A DNA stretch of 64,000 nucleotides from Phycisphaera sp. (GTDB lineage Bacteria; Planctomycetota; Phycisphaerae; Phycisphaerales; UBA1924): positions 186,001-250,000 of the forward strand of contig JACKGZ010000001.1 of the NCBI GenBank assembly GCA_020639255.1, read 5' to 3'. Numbering within the stretch: position 1 is the stretch's first letter; every line of letters starts with the position of its first letter. The notes below the pieces were generated by a model that had not been told where the DNA came from, ran no database searches, and saw only the letters and a list, made by a program, of their open reading frames with translations. This document shows positions 8,368 through 16,742 of this stretch, in pieces. The translations under genes were made by a program, and so were the position numbers.

Positions 8368-9621
8368 ATGGCACAGCGGGTCGACATCGCGATCGTCGGG
8401 GCGGGGGCGGCCGGTCTCATGACCGCCATCCACGCCGGGCGCGGGCTCATCGGCTCGGGCAAACGCGTCCTCGTCCTCGACGGCGCGAGCACCATCGGCG
8501 TCAAAATCCTCGTCGCGGGAGGCGGCCGCTGCAACGTCACGCACCACGAAGTCGACGAGAAGCAGTACGCCGGCGGCTCGCGCAACACGATCAAGAAGGT
8601 CCTCCGCCGATTCGACGTGCCCGAGACCATCGCCTTCTTCAAAGAGCTCGGCGTCGAACTCAAACGCGAAAACACGGGCAAGCTCTTCCCGACCACCGAC
8701 CGCGCGCAGACCGTCCTCGACGCGATGCTCCGCGAGATCGACCGCGTGGGCGTGGAGATCCGCAATCCGTGGCGCGTGGGCAAAGTCGAGAAGCAAGGCG
8801 ACACGTTCGTCCTCTCGCGCCAGAACTCGGATGAAAGCATCGAAGCGGCGCGCGTCGTGCTCGCGACGGGCGGCATGGCGCTGCCCAAGTCGGGCTCCGA
8901 CGGTGGGGGCTACGCGCTCGCCACATCGCTCGGGCACACGCTCACCAAACACCGCTTCCCGGCCCTCGTGCCGCTGGTGGTGGGGGACCGGGGCCAGTGG
9001 CTCACCGAGCTCTCGGGCATCAGCGCGCGGGCGGCGGTCGAGGTCCGGGCGGGCTCGGGCAAAAGGCTCGCCAGGTACGAGAACGACCTGCTCCTGACGC
9101 ACTTCGGCCTCTCGGGGCCCGCGGTCATGGACGCCTCGCGCTGGCTCACCGAGGCAAGGTTCGCCGACCCCGGCGCGCACCTCCGCATCGCGTGGCTGAT
9201 CGGCGAGACGTTCGAGTCGGTCGAGAAATCGCTCATGTCGCTCGGCACGCGCCGGGTCGTGCACTGGGTGCGGGAGCGATTGCCCGAGCGATTGGCGCTG
9301 GCCCTGTGCGCTCAGGCGGGCGTACACGAGCAGGCGACGGGGGCGACGCTCACCAAGGACGCCCGGCGCGCCCTCGCGCACGCGCTGGTCGAGATGCCGG
9401 TCGACATCGCCCGCGACCGCGGCTTCACGCACGCCGAGGCCACCGCGGGCGGCGTGACACTGAGCGAGATCGACCCCGGCACCATGCAGAGCCGCGTCTG
9501 CCCGGGCCTCTTCCTCGTGGGCGAGACCCTCGACGTCGACGGCAGGATCGGGGGCTTCAACTTCCAGTGGGCCTGGGCGACGGGGGTGGTGGGGGGACAA
9601 GCAGCAATAGTGTGTGTGTAG
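8368..9621 (+). CDS. HI0933/YhiN-family FAD-dependent oxidoreductase
   Basis: 417 residues. N-terminal FAD-binding motif VDIAIVGAGAAGLMTA, then KILVAGGGRCNVTH, which is the second signature of the HI0933 family, and a C-terminal GGFNFQWAWATGVVGGQAA block that closes the FAD site. Length and motif order match the family (about 400 residues). Members are predicted NAD(P)/FAD oxidoreductases, and no substrate is established for this branch. GC is high and typical of the core genome. Base composition drops abruptly right after its stop, at the edge of the accessory patch. Confidence 0.9.
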   Translation: MAQRVDIAIVGAGAAGLMTAIHAGRGLIGSGKRVLVLDGASTIGVKILVAGGGRCNVTHHEVDEKQYAGGSRNTIKKVLRRFDVPETIAFFKELGVELKRENTGKLFPTTDRAQTVLDAMLREIDRVGVEIRNPWRVGKVEKQGDTFVLSRQNSDESIEAARVVLATGGMALPKSGSDGGGYALATSLGHTLTKHRFPALVPLVVGDRGQWLTELSGISARAAVEVRAGSGKRLARYENDLLLTHFGLSGPAVMDASRWLTEARFADPGAHLRIAWLIGETFESVEKSLMSLGTRRVVHWVRERLPERLALALCAQAGVHEQATGATLTKDARRALAHALVEMPVDIARDRGFTHAEATAGGVTLSEIDPGTMQSRVCPGLFLVGETLDVDGRIGGFNFQWAWATGVVGGQAAIVCV

Positions 9622-9657
9622 AAAATCAAAATTGTATCAATAGCGCAATATCTAGAA

Positions 9658-10611
9658 TCAATGCAGGTTAGCTGGTAGCCTTGAGAAGAAGCCTTGATGC
9701 TCTCCTGATTCGAACGGAATTGTCACCGTCGATACATTTCTAACGGTATCGTGGTTGTCGCGTAGTGTAATTCTGCACTCCAATTGTGTTAGTTGATACT
9801 CTATTAATTCAGGTTCAAACCAGCAATATACTGTGATCATGCCGGGGCCATGGACAATTAATTCGCTCGGGGAATCAATGATATTTGTAGACGCAACAGT
9901 TGGGCCTCCAATTCTTCCGTGTCGGTAAGATCGCAAGTCGAGTGAACGGCTAGGTACCCAAGGTGCATCTATGTGAAATCGTAATTCGCATTCGCATTTG
10001 TGGAATGGTAAATAAAGCGGAGAATCACCTTCGTAATTGCCATATACGCGGATATCGCACACGCAATCTGCAGGACCATTCTTGCTATATCCCTGATAGT
10101 AGGAAGTGCCGTTAATATACTCGAGCGATATGTCGGACGATCTGTCGACAAGCAGTCGCAGTAGTTCTGACCGTGTGGCTGATTGTGTTCGAGAAGTAGT
10201 TCTCCAGGGTACATCCTTGTTTCCGTCTTTTGAGTCGGTTCTATTGATTACATAGGGCCTGCGAGATGTATCAAACAATAATGCATAAATATTGCTATCA
10301 TCAACTGGAATCCAAATATCATCGGTAACTTCTGGCGCAATGCCATCAAAGTGTTTTTCAAGCTGTGGCATAATCTCGGAAACGTCGTGAATTCCAGAAT
10401 CAACCGTAGTGCCGTTTTCTCGTAGGCCGATGAGCCAAAGTATGTCGTTTCCTCTGGCTGCATTCGCGTGGCCTGCAAGACGGCGTGCCATTTTGAAATC
10501 TGAAGCTGGCCATTCACTTTTCAGTTCGACGCGGCTGTCCTCATACGGTTGGCCAAGCTTGCAAGCTTCAACTATGGATAGTGCCCATCTTTCAATGAAA
10601 GCTCGTTTCAT
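9658..10611 (-). CDS. AlbA_2/Schlafen-type DNA-binding-domain protein
   Basis: 317 residues. The N terminus reads as an AlbA_2 (Schlafen-like) domain: SRVELKSEWPASD corresponds to the family's V-E-x-K-x strand, and HANAARGNDILWLIGLRENG to its A-N-x-x-G-G-x-x-x-x-G-V-x-x-x-G strand. The remaining 200 residues are beta-rich and unrecognised. DNA here is much more AT-rich than the flanks and codon use is foreign, so it is probably acquired. Its ATG overlaps the stop of a lepA-tail remnant (ATGA), so it may be translationally coupled to whatever message enters from upstream. AlbA_2 proteins are common in defence and mobile loci, but no defence role is shown here. Confidence 0.7.
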   Translation of the reverse strand: MKRAFIERWALSIVEACKLGQPYEDSRVELKSEWPASDFKMARRLAGHANAARGNDILWLIGLRENGTTVDSGIHDVSEIMPQLEKHFDGIAPEVTDDIWIPVDDSNIYALLFDTSRRPYVINRTDSKDGNKDVPWRTTSRTQSATRSELLRLLVDRSSDISLEYINGTSYYQGYSKNGPADCVCDIRVYGNYEGDSPLYLPFHKCECELRFHIDAPWVPSRSLDLRSYRHGRIGGPTVASTNIIDSPSELIVHGPGMITVYCWFEPELIEYQLTQLECRITLRDNHDTVRNVSTVTIPFESGEHQGFFSRLPANLH

Positions 10612-10692
10612 TCATTCCCCACTTCCAGCACAGCCATAAACGCCTCCCGCGGTGTGCTGACGGCTCCGATGTCCATCATCCGCCCCATGCCC
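10608..10692 (-). pseudogene. Diverged second copy of the lepA 3' end
   Basis: Read leftward, this stretch encodes RMMDIGAVSTPREAFMAVLE then VGNE and a stop. It aligns codon for codon with the true LepA terminus at 11772-11856 (RMKNIGAVSIPQEAFMAVLD then VGDE and stop). Over 82 nt I count about 12 differences (roughly 85 percent identity), with no indel. No LepA body precedes it; the upstream neighbour is an unrelated NTF2-like gene ending 13 nt away. It is a remnant or boundary sequence left when accessory genes were inserted at the 3' end of lepA. Confidence 0.85.
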
Positions 10693-10696
10693 CGCC

Positions 10697-11113
10697 TCAC
10701 ACCCACCCGAGCTGCCTGAAGCTGAAGCCGTCGTTCCAGACCTTGGTCATGTGGCTGACCTTGTCGCCCTCGAACTGCATGATGTAGACGTAGTCGGCCT
10801 CGACGGCCTTGCCGGTGGGGGGGACGGGGCCGCCCTCGCCGGTGTGGGTCGCGCGGAAGACGCCGAAGCCGGCGACGTTCCCGCGCTCCTCGTCGACGGC
10901 GAACGACTTGATCTCGTAGCTGGCATCCGGGGCGAACGTGTAGCAGCCCTGCATCCAGTCGGTGTAGGCCTCGAGCGTCCTGACCTCGGCGAGCGCATCG
11001 GCCTGCGCCGAGAAGGTGGCGCCGGGCGTGCAGTACTGCTTGCAGACGTCCCAGCCCTTGCCGGATTCGCAGGCGTCGAAGAGCTTCCGGGCGGTTTCTT
11101 TCATCGAGGACAT
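10697..11113 (-). CDS. NTF2-like (SnoaL-type) small protein
   Basis: 138 residues from ATG 11113 (GGGAG about 10 nt upstream). The pattern is MKETARKLFDACESGKGWDV, then YCTPGATFSAQ, then YTDWMQGCYTFAPDASYEI and a C-terminal DYVYIMQFEGDKVSHMTKVW, the cone-shaped alpha+beta fold of SnoaL/NTF2-like proteins. These are small-molecule isomerases or ligand-binding proteins. The longer frame to 11296 is not credible because its extra N terminus is low-complexity. It lies between the SUKH-like gene and the lepA-tail remnant inside the accessory insertion, but its own GC is high. Confidence 0.75.
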   Translation of the reverse strand: MSSMKETARKLFDACESGKGWDVCKQYCTPGATFSAQADALAEVRTLEAYTDWMQGCYTFAPDASYEIKSFAVDEERGNVAGFGVFRATHTGEGGPVPPTGKAVEADYVYIMQFEGDKVSHMTKVWNDGFSFRQLGWV

Positions 11114-11159
11114 GGCGTGATCTCCCGAGCGGATTGCTCGGGGGGATGATACATGAAGA

Positions 11160-11182
11160 GTGGCGGGCTGGAAGCCCGTCCA
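11160..11182 (-). terminator. Small GC-rich hairpin between two accessory genes
   Basis: CGGGCT-GGA-AGCCCG forms a 6-bp stem in the gap between the SUKH-like and NTF2-like genes. There is no T run, so termination strength is doubtful. Confidence 0.3.
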
Positions 11183-11205
11183 GCGAGAAGGACAATGCCA
11201 AGTCA

Positions 11206-11769
11206 CTATTCGTCGGCGAGCCATGGATTGAGTTCGCCGATGTGCGGACGGTACAACTCTTGTAATGCCGCAATCCGGTTCGGGATCTCGTCCCAAGGGT
11301 GCAGTTCGAATCGCTTTCGCAATGCCGACAGAATCGGGACTTGATCTTGGTGTGGTTCGTACTTCGAGGCTAGACCCTGAAGCTCACTGTCTCGGAGGTC
11401 GTCATAGGCAATTCCCTCTAGCGAGAAAAAACCGGTACGGCAACCGAGACACAAGAACTCATGGAGATTAGCGCCGACGATCCAGTTGGCCTGCTCAAAG
11501 GCCATGGGCACGGTCATAAGTACAGGTAACTCGGCGAGTGAAGCAGAGTTCTCTTGTCGTAGTAACGAGAAGTGAACGCCATCGCCGCCGGTGCTCGCGA
11601 ACAAGTGGGCGAGCTTTGGAAACGGCGGGCTTGTAGTAGGGCCGTTGTCGCAAGGGAGAAGGCCGATCGGGTCAAATACACTCCAAAGCGGCCCGCTTCG
11701 ATCGTCGCTCTTCCAGAATTGTTCTGCAAAGTCCCACAAATCATCAGGTGTGACTTGCGAGTTATTCAT
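11206..11769 (-). CDS. Uncharacterised protein in the lepA-end insertion (possibly SUKH/immunity-like)
   Basis: 187 residues, acidic, no signal peptide or membrane segment. The central FASTGGDGVHFSLL ... LPVLMTVPMAF ... VGANLHEFLCLGCRTGFFSL arrangement resembles small SMI1/KNR4 (SUKH)-like proteins often found as accessory or immunity genes, but I cannot confirm the family from sequence alone. Its ATG follows the lepA stop by 2 nt (TAG-AG-ATG), so it is positioned for translational coupling to lepA. GC is lower than in lepA. No toxin partner is visible. Confidence 0.55.
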   Translation of the reverse strand: MNNSQVTPDDLWDFAEQFWKSDDRSGPLWSVFDPIGLLPCDNGPTTSPPFPKLAHLFASTGGDGVHFSLLRQENSASLAELPVLMTVPMAFEQANWIVGANLHEFLCLGCRTGFFSLEGIAYDDLRDSELQGLASKYEPHQDQVPILSALRKRFELHPWDEIPNRIAALQELYRPHIGELNPWLADE

Positions 11770-11771
11770 CT

Positions 11772-13589
11772 CTACTCATCCCCCACATCCAGCACCGCCA
11801 TGAACGCCTCCTGCGGGATGCTGACGGCTCCGATGTTCTTCATCCGCTCCTTGCCCTTCTTCTGCTTCTCGAGGAGCTTGCGTTTGCGCGTCACGTCGCC
11901 GCCGTAGCACTTGGCCGTCACGTTCTTGCGGAAGCCCTTGATGGTCTCGCGGGCGATGATCTTGCCGCCGATGGCGCACTGGAGCGGGATCTCGAACTGG
12001 TGTCGTGGGATCTGCTTCTTGAGGCGGACGAGCAGGTTGCGTCCGCGCTGCTCGGCCTTGTCCTTGTGGACGATGACGGAGAGGGCCTCGACGTGGTCGC
12101 CGTTGATGAGCACATCGACCTTGGCGAGCCGGTCTTCCTGGTAGCGGGCGATCTCGTAGTCCATCGTGCCGTAGCCGGCGGTGAGGCCCTTGAGCTTGTC
12201 GTAGAAGTCGTAGATCAGCTCGGCGAGCGGGATCTCGAAGGTGAGCATGTCGCGCGCGTCGGAGACGAACATCTGGTTGGTGAAGACGCCGCGCCGGTCG
12301 AGCGCGAGCTTCATGACGTCGCCGATGTACTGCTTGGGCACCATGACCTCGACCTTGGCGATGGGCTCCTTGATGGCGATGACGGATCCCATATCGGGCA
12401 GGTCGGCGGGGTTGTGGACCTCGACCTCTTCGGTCTGGCCTTCTTTGCCGCGGATGTCGACCTTGTAGGACACGGTCGGCGCGGTCTGGACGATCTCGAC
12501 GTCGCCCTCGCGTTCGAGGCGTTCCTGGATGATGTCCATGTGGAGCAGGCCTAGGAAGCCGCAGCGGTACCCGAACCCGAGCGCCTCGGAGTGCACGGTC
12601 TGGAACGTGAAGCTGGCGTCGTTGAGGCTGAGTTTTTCCATCGCCTCGCGGAGGGCCTCGAAGTCGTTGCCCTTCTTGTCGGAGTTGGTGGCTGGGTAGA
12701 AGTCGCAGAACACCATCTGCCGCGGCGGCTCGTAGCCCGAGAGCGCCTTCTCGGCGGGGTCGTTGTCGATCGTGATCGTGTCGCCCACGCGCACATCGCC
12801 CAGGGTCTTGATCGCGGCGACGAGGTAGCACGTCTCGCCCGGGCCGACTTCCTTGACCTTCTCGGGCTTGGGGCGGTACTTGCCGAGCTCGGTGACGTTG
12901 AACGTGCGCCCCAGGCCCATCATGCGGATCTTGTCGCCGACTTTGAGGCGCCCGTCGAAGACCCGGCAGTAGACGATGACGCCGCGGTAGTCATCGTACA
13001 CGGCGTCGAAGATGAGCGCACGCGTCTTGGTCGTCTCGGGCTCGCGCGGGCCGGGGAACCGCTCGCAGATCGCGTCCAGCAGCTCGGGTATGCCCACGCC
13101 CGACTTGGCCGAGCAGAGCACGCAGTCCTCGGCGGCGAAGCCGAGCACCTGCTCGACTTCCATCGCGATCTCGTCGGGCCGTGCGCCGGGCAGGTCGATC
13201 TTGTTGAGCACGGGGACGATCTCAAGGTCCTGCGCGATCGCGAGGTAGGCGTTCACGACCGTCTGCGCCTGCACGCCCTGGGCGGCGTCGACGACCAGCA
13301 GTGCGCCCTCGCACGCCTTGAGCGCCCGGCTGACCTCGTATCCGAAGTCGACGTGACCGGGCGTGTCGATGAAGTTGAGCATGTACTGCTCGCCGTTGTG
13401 CTCGTGCATGACGGTGACGGCACTGGCCTTGATCGTAATGCCGCGCTCACGTTCGAGGTCCATCGAGTCGAGGAGCTGAGCCTTGGCCTCGCGCTCGCTG
13501 ACGGCCTTGGTGGCCTGGAGCAGCCGGTCGGCGAGGGTGGACTTGCCGTGGTCGATGTGGGCGATGATGGAGAAATTGCGGATCTTCAT
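11772..13589 (-). CDS. lepA: Elongation factor 4 (LepA) GTPase
   Basis: 605 residues, the usual length for EF4. GTPase motifs are complete: AHIDHGKSTLADRL (G1), DTPGHVDFG (G3), LNKIDLPGA (G4) and CSAKSGVG (G5). They are followed by EF-G-like domains II, III and V and the EF4-specific C-terminal domain ending in GAVSIPQEAFMAVLDVGDE. EF4 binds the ribosome and promotes back-translocation or biogenesis under stress. The last 25 or so codons are repeated about 1.16 kb downstream (10608-10692), and two accessory genes lie in between. Confidence 0.97.
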   Translation of the reverse strand: MKIRNFSIIAHIDHGKSTLADRLLQATKAVSEREAKAQLLDSMDLERERGITIKASAVTVMHEHNGEQYMLNFIDTPGHVDFGYEVSRALKACEGALLVVDAAQGVQAQTVVNAYLAIAQDLEIVPVLNKIDLPGARPDEIAMEVEQVLGFAAEDCVLCSAKSGVGIPELLDAICERFPGPREPETTKTRALIFDAVYDDYRGVIVYCRVFDGRLKVGDKIRMMGLGRTFNVTELGKYRPKPEKVKEVGPGETCYLVAAIKTLGDVRVGDTITIDNDPAEKALSGYEPPRQMVFCDFYPATNSDKKGNDFEALREAMEKLSLNDASFTFQTVHSEALGFGYRCGFLGLLHMDIIQERLEREGDVEIVQTAPTVSYKVDIRGKEGQTEEVEVHNPADLPDMGSVIAIKEPIAKVEVMVPKQYIGDVMKLALDRRGVFTNQMFVSDARDMLTFEIPLAELIYDFYDKLKGLTAGYGTMDYEIARYQEDRLAKVDVLINGDHVEALSVIVHKDKAEQRGRNLLVRLKKQIPRHQFEIPLQCAIGGKIIARETIKGFRKNVTAKCYGGDVTRKRKLLEKQKKGKERMKNIGAVSIPQEAFMAVLDVGDE

Positions 13590-13626
13590 GGGGTTGCAGA
13601 TCGTATGCTGCTACCGAGGTGACGCG

Positions 13627-14037
13627 ATGCAGAGGCCGCTGACTTCGAGAACGATCGGTGTGCGGGCGGTGGTGTTCTGGGCGATCCGCGCGGTCGGTGT
13701 GGCCCTGGTGTGCTATGGCACTTTCCTGATCCTGGCGAGGCTGGTTTTCGGGCTGTTCCTGTCGCCCGATTACGCGAGAGGCGTGTTCGGCGGGGTGAAG
13801 ATCTGGATGGGCATCGCCGAGGACCACGGCTGGGTGCGGGGCTGGCCCATGCTCACCGTCGGGGGTGTGCTGTGCCTCGCGTCGAGGCCGCTGTCGCGGT
13901 GGATCATCGCCATGCCCGATCAGGGCTGTCCGAGGTGCGGCTACGCCGGCACGGTCAGCGGCGGACGTTGTCCGGAATGCGGGCTGGAAGGGCTGCAGCC
14001 GATCGCAGGCGATGCGCCAACCCGGTCCGCGGATTGA
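13627..14037 (+). CDS. Small membrane protein with C-terminal zinc ribbon
   Basis: 136 residues from ATG 13627; upstream in-frame ATGs lie inside lepA on the other strand. Two membrane segments are visible (about 15-40 and 75-95), followed by CPRCGYAGTVSGGRCPECG, a four-cysteine zinc ribbon. The family is unknown. A similar ribbon-plus-helices design appears in the fab-cluster gene at 43127-43759. The gene is divergent from lepA with only about 37 bp between the starts. Confidence 0.6.
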   Translation: MQRPLTSRTIGVRAVVFWAIRAVGVALVCYGTFLILARLVFGLFLSPDYARGVFGGVKIWMGIAEDHGWVRGWPMLTVGGVLCLASRPLSRWIIAMPDQGCPRCGYAGTVSGGRCPECGLEGLQPIAGDAPTRSAD

Positions 14038-14090
14038 GCCGATTCGGCCCTCTTCATTGTCCGGGCGCTCCTCGCGAGCTATGAACCCCC

Positions 14091-15548
14091 GTGACCCCGA
14101 CCCGCTCGGCTCTTCGTCTGTCCAAGCAAGCCGCGGGCTCCTTTTTACCCAGTGCGATGCCGGCCTCGATCCGGCGCAACTACAGCCGCGAGCTGCCGGG
14201 CACGGCTTTCCTGTCCGTCGCGCGGGCGGCCTTTGACGGCTCCGTCTTGGGCATCGTGGTCCGGATCTCGTACGACCACGTGGTGTCGGACTCGATGCTC
14301 AACATCGCCGTCGCGGTGCTCGCGTCGATGCCCGCACTGGCGAACATCCTGAACTTCATCTGGGCCAGGGTGGCCCACGGCCGGAACAAGATCCGCTTCT
14401 CGATGGGCGTGCAGATCGCGATGCTCACGCTGCTGCTCGGGATCGCGCTCGTGCCTCACACATCGAACGGCCTCGTGATGCTGAGCGCGGTGCTGCTGGC
14501 GGTGTGGGTCTGCTGGTCGGGCTTCATCGCGATGCGCTCGACGATCTGGCGGAGCAACTATCCAAGGCACCTCCGCGCCCGCGTGGCGGGCAAGCTGGCG
14601 ACGATCCAGACGCTGACTGCCTCGACATTGGGCCTCACGCTCGGCGCGGTGATGGGCGACAAACTCGCCAGGATCGACCCGGGGCTGAGCCTGGACTCGA
14701 TCGGGATCGAGCCGCTGGGCGTGTTCCGGGTGTATGTGGTGATGTGCGTCGCGTTCGGGGCGATCGGAGTGGCGATTCTGTCGACCATCCGCGTGCGCCA
14801 GCACAAGCGGATGCTCCGGGAGGAACGCGATTCATCGTCCGACAACACCGGCCCGACGATGAACCCGATGGGCGTCGTGCGCCTCTTGCTCGAAGACCGA
14901 CGCTTCGGCGTCTATCAGATCAACCAGTTCCTGATGGGCATGGGCAACCTCATGCTCATGCCGCTCATCCCCATCATCCTTCGCGAGCGGTTCGACATCG
15001 ACTACTTCCAGGGCATTTTGCTCGCCAGCGCCCTGCCCATGCTCATCACGCCCATGATGATCCCCGTCTGGTCGCGTCTGCTCGACAAAGTCCACATCGT
15101 CAAGTTCCGGACGGTGCACAGCTGGGTGTTCGTCTCCACGATCGTGGCGCTCTTCTCGGCGACGATGTTCGAACAGAAGTGGCTTCTGTACGTCGCCGCG
15201 ATCTCGCAGGGCGCCGCTCAGGCCGGCGGCATGCTCGCCTGGCAGCTCGGGCACCACGACTTTGCGCCCAAGGAGCGGGCCTCGGAGTACATGGGCGTTC
15301 ATGTGACGCTCACCGGCGTGCGCGGCCTGCTGGGGCCGATGCTCGCGGTGAGCCTGTACAACCAACTCGAAGACATGCGAGACCACGCCGGGGCATTCGT
15401 GCTCGCGATCTGCCTCGGGCTCGTGCTCGCCGGGGCGTTCGGGTTTCTCGCGATGGCCAAGACGATGGACCTGACGCCCGTGAACGACGAGGGGCCGGCC
15501 ACATCAAAGACACGCGGGCCAGCGCCGGTGAGTCGCGGCGGGCTGTAA
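14091..15548 (+). CDS. MFS-type transporter
   Basis: Up to 485 residues with about 12 hydrophobic segments in two halves, separated near residues 245-265 by a charged loop (VRQHKRMLREERDSSSD). Helix 2-3 carries an MFS-like cytoplasmic loop (FIWARVAHGRNKIRF). A later ATG at 14157 (MPASIRRNYSRELPG) would remove a non-conserved 22-residue leader and may be the true start. Nothing identifies the substrate. The C-terminal tail is polar and proline-rich. Confidence 0.82.
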   Translation: MTPTRSALRLSKQAAGSFLPSAMPASIRRNYSRELPGTAFLSVARAAFDGSVLGIVVRISYDHVVSDSMLNIAVAVLASMPALANILNFIWARVAHGRNKIRFSMGVQIAMLTLLLGIALVPHTSNGLVMLSAVLLAVWVCWSGFIAMRSTIWRSNYPRHLRARVAGKLATIQTLTASTLGLTLGAVMGDKLARIDPGLSLDSIGIEPLGVFRVYVVMCVAFGAIGVAILSTIRVRQHKRMLREERDSSSDNTGPTMNPMGVVRLLLEDRRFGVYQINQFLMGMGNLMLMPLIPIILRERFDIDYFQGILLASALPMLITPMMIPVWSRLLDKVHIVKFRTVHSWVFVSTIVALFSATMFEQKWLLYVAAISQGAAQAGGMLAWQLGHHDFAPKERASEYMGVHVTLTGVRGLLGPMLAVSLYNQLEDMRDHAGAFVLAICLGLVLAGAFGFLAMAKTMDLTPVNDEGPATSKTRGPAPVSRGGL

Positions 15549-15584
15549 GTCCATGACTCTGCCTAATTTGCCATGTCTTTCCCT

Positions 15585-15608
15585 GACTCGATCGTATCGA
15601 CCGAGTCG
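15585..15608 (+). other. Inverted repeat in the gap before the threonine aldolase gene
   Basis: GACTCG and CGAGTC arms (6 bp) flank an 11-nt loop that itself contains ATCG/CGAT. It lies in the 144-bp gap between the MFS and aldolase genes and could be a weak terminator or operator. No other feature is seen in this gap. Confidence 0.3.
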
Positions 15609-15692
15609 TTGCGAATAAGTGAAAACCCGCACTTTGAAGTTGGAAGCAGTTCTGCCCTTCGCTGATTCAGAAAAGTCTGTAGGCTCGCACGT

Positions 15693-16742
15693 ATGAACCC
15701 AGTCGACTTTCGTTCCGACACCGTCACTCAGCCAACCCCCGCGATGCGCGAGGCGATGCTCGCCGCCCCGCTCGGGGACGACGTGCTCGAAGGCGATCCG
15801 TCCGTTCGCGCGCTCGAAGCCAAGGTCGCCGACCTGCTCGGCAAGGAAGCCGCGATCTTCGTCCCTTCCGGCACGATGGCGAATCTGCTGGCGGTTAAGT
15901 GCCAGACGAACATGGGCGAAGAGGTGATCTGCGACCAGGAGTGCCACATCTACTACTACGAGGCCGCGGGGTACGCTGCCTTTTGCGGCGTCTCGCCCCG
16001 GTTTACCCGAGGCGCCCGCGGGCTCTTCACAGCTGCCGAGCTCGAAGCACTGATCCGGCCAGTCGACGACCACTTCCCCAAGACAACCCTCGTCGCGGTC
16101 GAGAACACGCACAACCGCGGCGGCGGCATCCCATGGCCCATCGAACAGCTCGCCGAGGTGTACTGCGAGGCCAAGCGTCTCGGGCTGCATCTGCACATGG
16201 ACGGCGCACGACTCTGGAACGCGTGCGCCGCCGAGGGCGTCGACCCCGTCGATTACGCCGAGTTCGCCGACACGATCAGCGTTTGTTTCAGCAAGGGACT
16301 TGGTTGCCCCGTGGGCTCAGCGCTCGTCGGCGACGCCGAAGCCATCGGCAGGGCGCGTCGGATGCGCAAAGTGGTGGGGGGCTCGATGCGCCAGGCGGGT
16401 ATGCTCGCCGGTGCAGCGATCTACGCGCTCGATCATCACCGTGAGCGTATTGCCGAGGACCACGCCCGTGCCCGACGTCTGGCCGAGCGCCTCGCCGAAG
16501 TGCCCGGGCTGACGGTCGACATGGACCGCGTCCAGACGAACATGGTCTACTTCGGCGTCGATCCGAAGCTCGGTACAGCGTGGGACTTCTGCGTGAAGCT
16601 CAACGGCAAGGTGCGCATGCTCGACGAGAGCCGCCAGACCGTGCGCGCCGTCACGCACCTGCACATCACCGACGACGACATCGAACGGGCCGCCGACGCG
16701 ATCGCCGAAGCCGCGGGTTCGAAAGCGGCCGTCTCGGCCTGA
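15693..16742 (+). CDS. ltaE: Low-specificity L-threonine aldolase (PLP enzyme)
   Basis: 349 residues, standard for the beta-eliminating-lyase-like aldolase family. DFRSDTVTQPTPAMREAM is the hallmark N terminus. MDGARLWNA holds the Asp-Arg pair that contacts PLP. VCFSKGLGCPVGS contains the lysine expected to form the Schiff base. Reaction: L-threonine or L-allo-threonine to glycine and acetaldehyde. The stop at 16740-16742 directly abuts the convergent SnoaL-EEP gene. Confidence 0.92.
   Translation: MNPVDFRSDTVTQPTPAMREAMLAAPLGDDVLEGDPSVRALEAKVADLLGKEAAIFVPSGTMANLLAVKCQTNMGEEVICDQECHIYYYEAAGYAAFCGVSPRFTRGARGLFTAAELEALIRPVDDHFPKTTLVAVENTHNRGGGIPWPIEQLAEVYCEAKRLGLHLHMDGARLWNACAAEGVDPVDYAEFADTISVCFSKGLGCPVGSALVGDAEAIGRARRMRKVVGGSMRQAGMLAGAAIYALDHHRERIAEDHARARRLAERLAEVPGLTVDMDRVQTNMVYFGVDPKLGTAWDFCVKLNGKVRMLDESRQTVRAVTHLHITDDDIERAADAIAEAAGSKAAVSA

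Noticed and set aside
8353..9600. 415-residue minus-strand frame opposite the HI0933-family gene
   Set aside because: Same GC effect; no domain and no start signal.
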